NCBI GenBank assembly: GCA_026129525.1
Contig: JAHCHW010000003.1
Location: 208,764-272,763, forward strand
Direction: 5' to 3'
From: Chitinophagales bacterium
GTDB lineage: Bacteria; Bacteroidota; Bacteroidia; Chitinophagales; LD1
DNA: 64,000 bases
Part shown: positions 18,197 through 26,690 of the stretch, piece after piece
Position numbering within the stretch: the stretch's first letter is position 1
How the letters are laid out: the number at the start of each line of letters is the position of its first letter
The notes under the pieces: generated by a model
What the model saw: only the letters and a program-made list of their open reading frames with translations
Databases searched by the model: none
What the model was told of the DNA's origin: nothing
Translations under genes and position numbers: made by a program

Positions 18197-20746
18197 CTAT
18201 TCGGCAGTATCACCGTTTGTATCGGCAGCGCCTAACTCCCCATCCTCTTCGGCATTGTAGTTCAGCTTACCATTTTCGATTTTTGCGATGGCGGCTATTT
18301 CATCGCCTTGTTCTAATTTAATAACCCGAACACCTTGTGCTGCCCTGCCCATTACGCGCAGTTGTTCTACCGCCATACGGATAGCGATGCCAGATTTGTT
18401 TATTATCATAAGATGGTCATTATCAGTAACATTCATAATTCCAATTAAATGACCTGTTTTATCGGTCACATTAATGGTTTTAACTCCTTTTCCACCTCGG
18501 TTTGTAACGCGGTAATCTTCAATATCGCTTCGCTTGCCGTAGCCCTTTTCCGATAAAACCATGATGGTTTCTTCTTTGTTTTCGGGGTTTACGGTTATCA
18601 TGCCCACTACGCGGTCGTTAGCATTTTCTAACGAAACCCCGCGCACACCGGCTGCCACCCGACCCACCGGGCGAACGGTGCTTTCGTTGAAGCGGATGGC
18701 TTTTCCTAAACGTGTGGCAATTACAATTTCGCGGCTGCCGTTTGTAAGGCTTACCTGTACCAGTTCATCGCCTTCGCGGATGTCAATAGCGTTAATGCCT
18801 CCTGCTCTTACATTCGAATATGCTTTTAGAGTGGTTTTTTTGATGGTTCCTTGTTTGGTGCAGAAAATGACGAAGTTATTTTCGAGGTATTCTTCTTCTT
18901 CCAAATTTTTGACCGGTATGTAAGCCATAATGCGGTCTTCTTTGGGAATGCTGATGAGGTTCTGAATAGCCCGACCTTTGGAAGTTTTTTCGCCTTCAGG
19001 TATTTCATAAACCTTCAACCAAAAGCAACGACCAAGCTCGGTGAAGAAAAGAATATAGTTGTGGTTAGTGGCAAGGAACATGTGTTCAATGAAATCTTCA
19101 TCGCGGGTGGCTCCTCCCCTGCTACCGCGTCCTCCCCTGTTCTGTGTTTTATAATCAACTGATGGCGTGCGCTTTATATAGCCTAAGTGAGAAATAGTTA
19201 CAACTACTTCGTCATCAGCAATAAGGTCTTCCATATTGAAGTCGCCAGCTGCGTATTCAATTCCGGTTTTGCGAACATCGCCATACTTAGCTTTAACTTC
19301 GGCAAGTTCATCCTTTATGATTTGCATACGCAAGGGTTCTTCAGCTAATACCCGTTTAAGCCAGTCAATATGCTTCATTAACTCGGTGTATTCTTCGCGG
19401 ATTTTGTCGCGTTCCAAACCGGTAAGGCGTTGGAGGCGCATTTCGAGTATGGCTTTTGATTGAATTTCGCTTAAGCCGAAGTTTGCCATTAAGCCGGCTT
19501 TGGCGGTATCAGGGTCGGCAGAGTTGCGAATTAGTTGAATTACTTCATCAAGATGGTCGAGAGCTATGAGTAAGCCTTGTAAAATATGTGCCCTTTCTTC
19601 GGCTTTGCGGAGTTCGTAGGTGGTTCTGCGAACAACCACTTCGTGACGAAATTCCACAAAGTGGTGAATTAAATCGCGGAGATTAAGCAGTTTGGGGATT
19701 CCTTTTACAATGGCAACATTGTTTACCCCAAAGCTTGTTTGCAGTGATGTAAGGGCAAATAACTGGTTGAGCACCACGTTACTGATGGCGTCTTTCTTTA
19801 GTTCTACTACTACGCGTATGCCTTGGCGGTCGGACTCATCGCGTATGTCGCTGATGCCTTCAATCTTCTTATCTTCGGTAAGTTCGGCTATTTTCTTTAC
19901 CAAGTCGCTTTTTACTACCTGATAGGGAATTTCGGTAATTACAATTTGCTCACGACCGTTAGGCAGGGTTTCTATTTCGGCTTTGCCGCGTAGCACTACC
20001 CTTCCCCTACCGGTGGTTAAAGCTTGACGAACGCCTTCGTAGCCGTAGATGGTGCCGCCTGTGGGGAAATCGGGGGCCTTTACGTATTGGGTTAGCTCTT
20101 CAACTGTAATATCCTTGTTATCAATGTATTTTACGATGCCGTCAATACACTCATTTAAGTTGTGCGGGAGCATGTTGGTGGCCATACCTACGGCAATACC
20201 GGAGGCTCCGTTTACCAAAAGATTTGGAATGCGTGTTGGCAGAACGGTAGGCTCTTCGAGGCTGTCGTCAAAGTTCAGCTTCATGTCAACCGTTTCTTTA
20301 TCAATATCGCCCAGGAACTCTTCGGTTATTTTTTGCATGCGGGCTTCGGTATAACGCATGGCTGCGGGCGGGTCGTTATCAATAGAGCCGAAGTTTCCCT
20401 GCCCATCCACTAACGGATAACGAAGACTCCAGTCTTGCGCCATACGCACCATGGCATCGTACACGCTTCCATCGCCATGCGGGTGGTATTTACCAAGCAC
20501 CTCCCCTACCACACGGGCGCTTTTTTTGTAGGGTTTGCCGGCTCCTAAGCCGAGTTCGTTCATACCGAAGAGGATTCTGCGGTGAACGGGCTTTAGACCA
20601 TCGCGCACATCGGGGATGGCGCGCGAAACGATAACCGACATAGAGTAGTCTATGTAGGCGGTTTTCATTTCCTCTTCTATGTTAATGGGGATGATGCGCG
20701 GGTTTTCTTCTTTGGGTGTTTCGGTGGGGTTCAGTTCGTCACTCAT
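18197..20746 (-). CDS. gyrA: DNA gyrase subunit A
   Basis: 849 residues. It is the breakage-reunion subunit of the A2B2 gyrase that introduces negative supercoils. N-terminal winged-helix and tower domains hold the active-site Tyr at Y132 (MRYTEAR). The six-bladed C-terminal DNA-wrapping domain starts near residue 530 and includes the gyrase box QNRGGRG. The quinolone region reads [10 protein letters not shown]: the position matching E. coli Ser83 is Gly93, while the match to Asp87 is Asp97. A good promoter lies at 20812-20842. Confidence 0.97.
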   Translation of the reverse strand: MSDELNPTETPKEENPRIIPINIEEEMKTAYIDYSMSVIVSRAIPDVRDGLKPVHRRILFGMNELGLGAGKPYKKSARVVGEVLGKYHPHGDGSVYDAMVRMAQDWSLRYPLVDGQGNFGSIDNDPPAAMRYTEARMQKITEEFLGDIDKETVDMKLNFDDSLEEPTVLPTRIPNLLVNGASGIAVGMATNMLPHNLNECIDGIVKYIDNKDITVEELTQYVKAPDFPTGGTIYGYEGVRQALTTGRGRVVLRGKAEIETLPNGREQIVITEIPYQVVKSDLVKKIAELTEDKKIEGISDIRDESDRQGIRVVVELKKDAISNVVLNQLFALTSLQTSFGVNNVAIVKGIPKLLNLRDLIHHFVEFRHEVVVRRTTYELRKAEERAHILQGLLIALDHLDEVIQLIRNSADPDTAKAGLMANFGLSEIQSKAILEMRLQRLTGLERDKIREEYTELMKHIDWLKRVLAEEPLRMQIIKDELAEVKAKYGDVRKTGIEYAAGDFNMEDLIADDEVVVTISHLGYIKRTPSVDYKTQNRGGRGSRGGATRDEDFIEHMFLATNHNYILFFTELGRCFWLKVYEIPEGEKTSKGRAIQNLISIPKEDRIMAYIPVKNLEEEEYLENNFVIFCTKQGTIKKTTLKAYSNVRAGGINAIDIREGDELVQVSLTNGSREIVIATRLGKAIRFNESTVRPVGRVAAGVRGVSLENANDRVVGMITVNPENKEETIMVLSEKGYGKRSDIEDYRVTNRGGKGVKTINVTDKTGHLIGIMNVTDNDHLMIINKSGIAIRMAVEQLRVMGRAAQGVRVIKLEQGDEIAAIAKIENGKLNYNAEEDGELGAADTNGDTAE

Positions 20747-20811
20747 TCTGTTTATTTGGGTTTAATTACTTGCTTTTTCGGAATTTTGCTATTAGCTCGT
20801 TTTTAGCGGCA

Positions 20812-20842
20812 CGAATATAGAAATTCGACACCCCCTTTACAA
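20812..20842 (-). promoter_or_regulatory. gyrA promoter
   Basis: On the minus strand TTG is followed by exactly 20 nt and TATATTCG, seven of eight matches to TAnnTTTG, the Bacteroidota sigma-A pattern. It lies 66 nt upstream of the gyrA start codon. Confidence 0.6.
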
Positions 20843-20926
20843 GGGCAACGGAAGCGTTTTTTCAACATTTAAACAAATAAATAGAGAGTAAATTCATCTT
20901 GGAAAATCGAATTGATTAAAAGCCAT

Positions 20927-20960
20927 AAAAAAATCCCGCCTTGCGAGCGGGATTTTTTAA
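20927..20960 (-). terminator. rpsA terminator
   Basis: AATCCCGC and GCGGGATT (core 20932-20939 with 20947-20954) are flanked by A and T tracts on both sides, giving a strong intrinsic terminator 18 nt after the rpsA stop codon. It could work in both directions. Confidence 0.92.
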
Positions 20961-20977
20961 GTTGTGCTTGTTGCAAA

Positions 20978-22855
20978 TTATTCGGCTGATTCACCTTCGG
21001 CAGTATTTTCTTCTGTTTTAGGAGTTTCGGCATCTTTCTTTGCCTTGGCATCCATTTTTTCCTTCAGTTCGCTGAGGGCGCTCAGGTCACCAAGGGTAGT
21101 TTTTTCAATTCCTTTTTGAAGATCTTTTACTGTTTTAGAAGCCTTTTCGCGCTCTGCCTTTTTCTCCTTCTTTTCACCCTCTATGGTTTCCTTTTTGGCA
21201 TCTTCCCATATACGGGCGTGCGAAACAATAATCTTCTTATCGTTGCGGCTAAACTCAATCACCTTGAACTCAGCTTTTTCATCAACACCAACAGTGCCGC
21301 CTTGCTCTTTTGCTAAGTGCTTTTTAGGAGCAAATGCTTCCAACCCGTAAGGCAAAAGCACAATAGCGCCTTTATCTTCCACACTTAACACAGTTGCTTC
21401 ATGCACCGAACCTACCGGGAACACATTTTCGAAAGTATCCCATGGGTCTTCCTCAATTTGCTTGTGTCCGAGGGTAAGTTTGCGGTTGTCGTTATCAATA
21501 TCCAACACTACCACTTCCAATTCGGCACCAACTTTGGTAAACTCGCTTGGGTGGTTATAACGCTTCACCCACGAAAGGTCGCTTACGTGAATCATTCCGC
21601 CAATACCTTCTGCCAATTCAACAAAAACGCCAAATGGGGTAAGGTTCTTAACAACGCCTTTGGTTCTGGTTCCTACAGGGAATTTTTCGGCAATTTTCAC
21701 CCAAGGGTCTTCGGTCATGCGCTTAAGCGATAGCGACATTTTACGTTCTTCGCGGTTTATGGTCATTACCACTGCCTCGTAAGTGCTTCCAAGTTGGAAA
21801 AATTCGCGACTGTTGATTGGTGTGTTACTCCACGAAACTTCCGAAACGTGAATCAAGCCTTCAACTCCCGGAGTAATTTCGAGGAATGCACCGTAATCTT
21901 CAATGTTTACAATTTTGCCGGTTACTTTGCTGCCTACGTCAATACCCATGTCTAAGGTATCCCACGGGTGCGGCTGTAATTGTTTTAAGCCGAGCGAAAT
22001 ACGCTTTTTGTTGTCATCGTAATCTAACACTACCACATTCAGTTTCTGGTTCAGTTCAAGCACTTCTTTCGGATGTGCAATGCGTCCCCACGAAATATCG
22101 GTGATGTAAAGAAGTCCGTCAACACCGCCAAGGTCAATAAAGGCACCAAAGTCGGTAATGTTTTTAATAACACCTTCCAATACCTGTCCTTTTTCAAGTT
22201 TGCCGATAATGGCTTCGCGTTGTGCTTCAATATCGCTCTCTATAAGTGCTTTGTGCGATACCACGGCATTCTTAATGGCTTCGTTAATTTTCACCACTTT
22301 CAACTCCATGGTTTTACCTACATACACATCGTAATCGGTAATAGGTTTTACATCAATTTGCGAACCGGGTAAGAAAGTTTCCATACCAAACACGGTAGCA
22401 ATAAGTCCACCCTTGGTTTTAGAAATAATTTTACCGGTTACTACCGTGCCGTTAGCATGTGCTGCTACAATCTCTTCCCATGCTTTCAGCATACGGGCAT
22501 TCTTGCGGCTCAGTTGTAAAACACCTTTCTTGTCTTCCTTGTTTACTACATACACATCGTACACATCACCAACTTTCAGTTCTTCCACATCGCGGAATTC
22601 CGAAAGAGGCACCAACCCGTCCGATTTAAAACCAACATTCAGCACCACATCGGTGCCGGTAATGGCTACTACGCTTCCCTTTACAATTTCATCGTTTTCG
22701 ATGGTGCGAAGCGTAGCTCCGTACTGCTCATCGTATTTTTTGTGGTCTTCGGTGTTGTAGCGAACCACATTGCGCTTGTCCACACTCCAATCAAAGTCGT
22801 CATGAGCAACAACAGTTGTTTGAGGAGCTTCGTTTACTAAAGTATTTTCTTCCAT
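20978..22855 (-). CDS. rpsA: 30S ribosomal protein S1
   Basis: 625 residues with six S1/OB-fold repeats, recognisable by their repeated G.V..I.DFGAF..L..G..GL.HVS-type strands (for example VEGLIHVSEVSW and IGGMIHVSDLSW). S1 unfolds and feeds mRNA to the 30S subunit, although Bacteroidota use few Shine-Dalgarno sites. The C-terminal 70 residues are a highly charged Lys/Glu tail. Its length is normal for the phylum. It is a single transcription unit with its own promoter and terminator and a structured leader at 22856-22940. Confidence 0.95.
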   Translation of the reverse strand: MEENTLVNEAPQTTVVAHDDFDWSVDKRNVVRYNTEDHKKYDEQYGATLRTIENDEIVKGSVVAITGTDVVLNVGFKSDGLVPLSEFRDVEELKVGDVYDVYVVNKEDKKGVLQLSRKNARMLKAWEEIVAAHANGTVVTGKIISKTKGGLIATVFGMETFLPGSQIDVKPITDYDVYVGKTMELKVVKINEAIKNAVVSHKALIESDIEAQREAIIGKLEKGQVLEGVIKNITDFGAFIDLGGVDGLLYITDISWGRIAHPKEVLELNQKLNVVVLDYDDNKKRISLGLKQLQPHPWDTLDMGIDVGSKVTGKIVNIEDYGAFLEITPGVEGLIHVSEVSWSNTPINSREFFQLGSTYEAVVMTINREERKMSLSLKRMTEDPWVKIAEKFPVGTRTKGVVKNLTPFGVFVELAEGIGGMIHVSDLSWVKRYNHPSEFTKVGAELEVVVLDIDNDNRKLTLGHKQIEEDPWDTFENVFPVGSVHEATVLSVEDKGAIVLLPYGLEAFAPKKHLAKEQGGTVGVDEKAEFKVIEFSRNDKKIIVSHARIWEDAKKETIEGEKKEKKAEREKASKTVKDLQKGIEKTTLGDLSALSELKEKMDAKAKKDAETPKTEENTAEGESAE

Positions 22856-22942
22856 TTATTCGTGCCGGGCTTCTTTATTCCCGCACCGGCTTAGCGGGTT
22901 TAGTTTGTGAAAAATGGATATCCGCTCTATACAGCGGGGGCG

Positions 22943-22973
22943 CAAAGATAAAAATATACCTCACTGTTTGTAA
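22943..22973 (-). promoter_or_regulatory. rpsA promoter
   Basis: On the minus strand TTA, 20 nt, then TATCTTTG, an exact TAnnTTTG -7 element with a near-consensus -33. Transcription would start near 22936, giving a leader of about 80 nt with several small hairpins. Confidence 0.6.
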
Positions 22974-23059
22974 GAAAACTGTGCATTTTTGCGCTGTGTG
23001 TTTTGCATGTTCTCAATTCTGTTCTGGCAGATTTCTTAACTTAAACTTATTATTCGAAA

Positions 23060-24655
23060 ATGAATAACAAGGTATTGATAGTCATAGGATTGATAATTGC
23101 AGCTTCTTTGCTTGTTTTAGGAGTGTTTTATGGAGCCGGAAGCGGGGCGGCTAAGCGGGTGTTTGAACTTTTGGAAAGCAGCGAGCATGTTTTAATGAAG
23201 GAAGATTCCGAAAAAATTACCAGCCGGGAACTGCTGGCAAAGTATTACCGCGTGTTTGGCTATGCCCCGGTATGGAGTGAAAAAGCTCCGCAGCCCGACA
23301 GGTTCCGGGTTATGCTTACCGAAATGCTTAACCATGCCGATAGCCTTGGATTGGACAGAAATGACTACCATGCTTCGTTTCTTAACAAGTACGATTCAAT
23401 TACCGCTCACCTTGCCGATAAAGAAGCCGAAAGCGAACTGGTATTTGCCGATGCGGCTGTTTCGTTTCTTTTCGATGTAGCTTACGGAAAGGAAATTGTT
23501 ACTGCTTACAATGGTGTAAAATATTCTATTGATACTGCCCGCATTCTGAATGCTTACAACTCCCTGCTTACCGGAGGCAATTGGCGCGGAGTATTAGATA
23601 CACTCGAACCTGCCATACAGCAGTACACAGTTTTAAAACAGCGCCTCAACAGCATGAAGGCCATGTTGCGCTATTTTCCGGAGGGTGATACCTTAACCAT
23701 TGCCGATACCGAGGGCGGAAAAATAGCGGCCGCTATTAAGTTGCGCTTTTACGGAATTATTACCGATTCGCTGGCTGCCGATAGCAATGCAGGTGAGCAA
23801 TTGAAGGAAGCGCTAGTGTTGTTTCAGAAAATGATGAGCTTTGAAACCACCGGAAAACTGGATAAGAAAACCACGGCTGCACTCAACGAATCGCTTTCGC
23901 ACCGTATTGCACAAGTAAAAAGCAGTTTAAACTACTGGCGTTGGACAGGGCGCTTAGATGAACGTGAATTTATTCTAGTAAATATTCCTGCTGCGCGTCT
24001 GCAAATAGTAAACGAAGATTCAGCTACCGCATTAAGCATGAAGGTAATTGTGGGCAAACCCGAAACCAAAACTCCTTCTTTTACGGCTTACATGTCAAAA
24101 GTAATTGCCTACCCGTACTGGACAGTTCCTTTCAGTATTGCCACCAAAGAAATGTTGCCGAAAATCAGGAAGAACATCTCTTACCTTGATGCCAACAACC
24201 TTCAGGTATTGGATAATAAAGGAAAACCAGTTGACCCAAGTACCGTTAACTGGGGCGCACTTTCCACTAAATACTTTCCTTACACTCTTCGCCAATCAAC
24301 CGGTTGCGACAATGCGCTCGGGGTGCTAAAGTTCGACATAAATTCGCCTTTCAGTATTTACCTGCACGACACCAACGCCCGTCAACTTTTTGGCAGAAAC
24401 AACCGTTTCCTTAGCCACGGCTGTATCAGGGTTGAAAAACCCTTTGAACTTGCCGGTTACCTGTTAGAAAACGGCTTGGACTCTGCCACTACCTCCAAAC
24501 TCAACCAATGCCTTAAGGACGAAAAACCTACTGATTTCAAACTCCGCAAAAAATTTCCGGTGCTAATCCTATACATGACTGCCGATATTGATCCCGATGG
24601 CAGCCTCAAATTTTACGATGATGTATATGGCAGGGAAGAGAAAGTAGCAACGTAA
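23060..24655 (+). CDS. YcbB-type L,D-transpeptidase
   Basis: 531 residues: an N-terminal signal anchor (about 5-24), a peptidoglycan-binding-like helical domain in the middle (about 245-285) and a YkuD catalytic domain (about 300-500). The active-site signature is intact: H436, H453 and C455 in LSHGCIRVEKP. Enzymes of this class form 3-3 cross-links in peptidoglycan or anchor proteins, in the periplasm. It is divergent from rpsA. A second L,D-transpeptidase lies at 25291, on the opposite strand. Confidence 0.9.
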   Translation: MNNKVLIVIGLIIAASLLVLGVFYGAGSGAAKRVFELLESSEHVLMKEDSEKITSRELLAKYYRVFGYAPVWSEKAPQPDRFRVMLTEMLNHADSLGLDRNDYHASFLNKYDSITAHLADKEAESELVFADAAVSFLFDVAYGKEIVTAYNGVKYSIDTARILNAYNSLLTGGNWRGVLDTLEPAIQQYTVLKQRLNSMKAMLRYFPEGDTLTIADTEGGKIAAAIKLRFYGIITDSLAADSNAGEQLKEALVLFQKMMSFETTGKLDKKTTAALNESLSHRIAQVKSSLNYWRWTGRLDEREFILVNIPAARLQIVNEDSATALSMKVIVGKPETKTPSFTAYMSKVIAYPYWTVPFSIATKEMLPKIRKNISYLDANNLQVLDNKGKPVDPSTVNWGALSTKYFPYTLRQSTGCDNALGVLKFDINSPFSIYLHDTNARQLFGRNNRFLSHGCIRVEKPFELAGYLLENGLDSATTSKLNQCLKDEKPTDFKLRKKFPVLILYMTADIDPDGSLKFYDDVYGREEKVAT

Positions 24656-24732
24656 TCACTACGGCATAACCTTTTCAATCTATCCGGTAAAAGAAATCTA
24701 CATTGCGCTTGCAAATAACAATCACCTCAACC

Positions 24733-25260
24733 ATGAAAAAAGCATTCTTACTCTGCTCTGCACTTGCTGCCTCCTTTGCTCTCGGCTTTGCATTCAAAGC
24801 GGTAATAACAAACGCATCCCAAGGGCAAGTTAAAAACCCAAAAGTAACCGGCATTGGCGGCATCTTTTTCAAGTGTAAAAACCCTAAGGCCATCCGCGAA
24901 TGGTATAAAACCAATTTGGGCTTGGCGGTTAACCAATACGGCTCTGTCTTCGAATGGTATCAGGGAGCTGACAGCACCAAAAAAGGATTTACGCAATGGA
25001 GTCCTTTTAAAGAAACCACCAAATACTTCGAGCCTTCTGCCAAAGATTTTATGATAAACTACCGGGTAGAAAACATAGAAACACTGGTTGCCGAACTACA
25101 TAAAAACGGAGTAACCGTGTTAGACACCATTCAGGTGTACAACTACGGTAAATTCGTTCACCTGCTCGACCCCGAAGGCAACAAGCTCGAACTTTGGGAA
25201 CCAAACGACATCGAATACGAAAAAATGGGTAAACAACTTGGCAGCGAAACAACAAAGTAA
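24733..25260 (+). CDS. Exported VOC (glyoxalase-fold) protein
   Basis: About 175 residues from the ATG at 24733; a longer frame from 24703 adds ten residues ahead of the signal. MKKAFLLCSALAASFALGFAF is a signal peptide or anchor. The rest is one VOC module: GIGGIFFKCKNPKAIREWY at the start and FVHLLDPEGNKLELWEPN at the end, where the last Glu is the usual metal ligand. Most VOC proteins are cytosolic, so the leader is unusual. Substrate unknown. Confidence 0.8.
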   Translation: MKKAFLLCSALAASFALGFAFKAVITNASQGQVKNPKVTGIGGIFFKCKNPKAIREWYKTNLGLAVNQYGSVFEWYQGADSTKKGFTQWSPFKETTKYFEPSAKDFMINYRVENIETLVAELHKNGVTVLDTIQVYNYGKFVHLLDPEGNKLELWEPNDIEYEKMGKQLGSETTK

Positions 25261-25290
25261 CAACCGTATTTTTCTATCCGGCTGCTATAA

Positions 25291-26007
25291 CTACTGCTTC
25301 CTTATCAACCTCGAACCGGTTAAGTAGCTTTTATCCGGATAATAAATAAACAAACAGCCGCCATCCTTCAAGGTATTTATAACAAACTCATGCTCATCGT
25401 ACGAAACAGCCGGGCAACCCCAACTGCGCCCTAAGCGCCCTTCGCGGTCAATAAAACTATCGCAAACGTACGAGGCACCATGCAGCACAATAGAGCGCTC
25501 TTCCGCTTTGTCGTTAAACCCCTTTTCCAATCCTTTCAATTTTAACGAAAGTCCATGTTCACCGGTATAGGTTTCTGTTGCCGCATAAAAACCCAAACTG
25601 CTTTGCAGCGATGACGGCTTATTTGAAAAACTCCTTGCAAACTCTTCGCCCGTATTTTTGCCATGCGCCACCCAGGTGTTCAGCAATACTTTTCCGGCTT
25701 CCAAATCAACAATATAAAGTCGCTTTTGGGTTGATGATTGGGTAAAATCGCAAATGGCAACAACACTTTTACTTATCGTTCCGTTCTGCATCAATTTTTC
25801 CCATCCGTTAACCGCCATATCAAATGCCTTTTTCGGCAAGCCGAGCGCACCAAGTTGCAGTTGGTGGTAAGTGTTGTGGTAACTCTTTTCAGTGGTAAAA
25901 CTACCCTTACTGGTAGTTTTAATTTCCGGTAATGGCAAAAATGCCGAAATGGTAAAAATGCCTAACAGCAGGCAAAGCCGGATTACAGTGCTTTTAAGGG
26001 TTTTCAT
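25291..26007 (-). CDS. L,D-transpeptidase catalytic-domain protein (YkuD_2 type)
   Basis: 238 residues with a signal peptide (1-22). The catalytic block VLHGASYVCDSF...GRSWGCPAVS gives H176 and C198, the variant SWGCPAV signature of the YkuD_2 family rather than SHGCIRV. Such proteins are predicted periplasmic murein transpeptidases. It is convergent with the VOC gene, 30 bp apart. Confidence 0.85.
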   Translation of the reverse strand: MKTLKSTVIRLCLLLGIFTISAFLPLPEIKTTSKGSFTTEKSYHNTYHQLQLGALGLPKKAFDMAVNGWEKLMQNGTISKSVVAICDFTQSSTQKRLYIVDLEAGKVLLNTWVAHGKNTGEEFARSFSNKPSSLQSSLGFYAATETYTGEHGLSLKLKGLEKGFNDKAEERSIVLHGASYVCDSFIDREGRLGRSWGCPAVSYDEHEFVINTLKDGGCLFIYYPDKSYLTGSRLIRKQ

Positions 26008-26160
26008 AGTTCAAAGGTTATACAAATATACGCATTCTGTTGCCCTTCCCCTTCCTGATTAACCTCAGGTTTAACGGATTTTAAAACATGAACGAGTTTG
26101 AGTTTTTAGAATTACACATTGGTGTTTTAGGTTGCCGGTTTTTGCTTTATTTATTTTAAA

Positions 26161-26190
26161 TTGTGATTCTGATAGAGTAATTCACATTTG
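26161..26190 (+). promoter_or_regulatory. Promoter of the small HTH regulator
   Basis: TTG, 19 nt, then CACATTTG (seven of eight matches to TAnnTTTG). Transcription would start near 26196, so the translation start at GTG 26190 is unlikely and the ATG at 26256 is favoured. Confidence 0.55.
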
Positions 26191-26255
26191 TGAAAAAGCT
26201 GAACGGCTTTTTAGCAAATCATTTTGTGTTTTTGTGCAACACTAACTTCTGTTTT

Positions 26256-26612
26256 ATGCTAAACCTTAACCTGAACAGGATACTGAAAGCACGGGGTATT
26301 GATACTCCTTACAAATTTTTGGTTCGCAACGGCTTTGTGCCGTTTACCGCGCATAAGTATAAAAACGGCAAAGTGGAACACATGCGACTTGACCACATTG
26401 AGAAGTTGTGTATTCTGCTTAACTGTACACCCAACGATATTTTCGAGTGGGTTCCCGATGATTTGCTGGACGACCGCCCCGACCATCCGCTCCAAAAAAT
26501 AAGAAAGCGCGAAAAGAAGTTGGAGATAAATAAACTGCTCTCCAAAATGAGTATGGCACAATTGGAGGAGGTGGAAAAACTACTGCACGGAGCCATAGAA
26601 GAAAAGATATAA
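26256..26612 (+). CDS. Small Cro/CI-type HTH regulator
   Basis: 118 residues. Residues 1-70 form an XRE-like HTH: LNRILKARGIDTPYKFLVRNGF and then HIEKLCILLNCTPNDIFEWVPDD, the usual ending of the Cro/CI fold. Residues 75-118 are a charged helix that may mediate dimerisation. The start is set by the promoter at 26161-26190. It is a stand-alone gene 78 bp ahead of the AsmA-like gene. Its target is unknown. Confidence 0.85.
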   Translation: MLNLNLNRILKARGIDTPYKFLVRNGFVPFTAHKYKNGKVEHMRLDHIEKLCILLNCTPNDIFEWVPDDLLDDRPDHPLQKIRKREKKLEINKLLSKMSMAQLEEVEKLLHGAIEEKI

Positions 26613-26690
26613 GGCAATTGTTATCCTTTCTAAAACAACACAATATTCTGTGTAATTTCCGGTTACATTTGGCAACAAACATTTCGGTTA

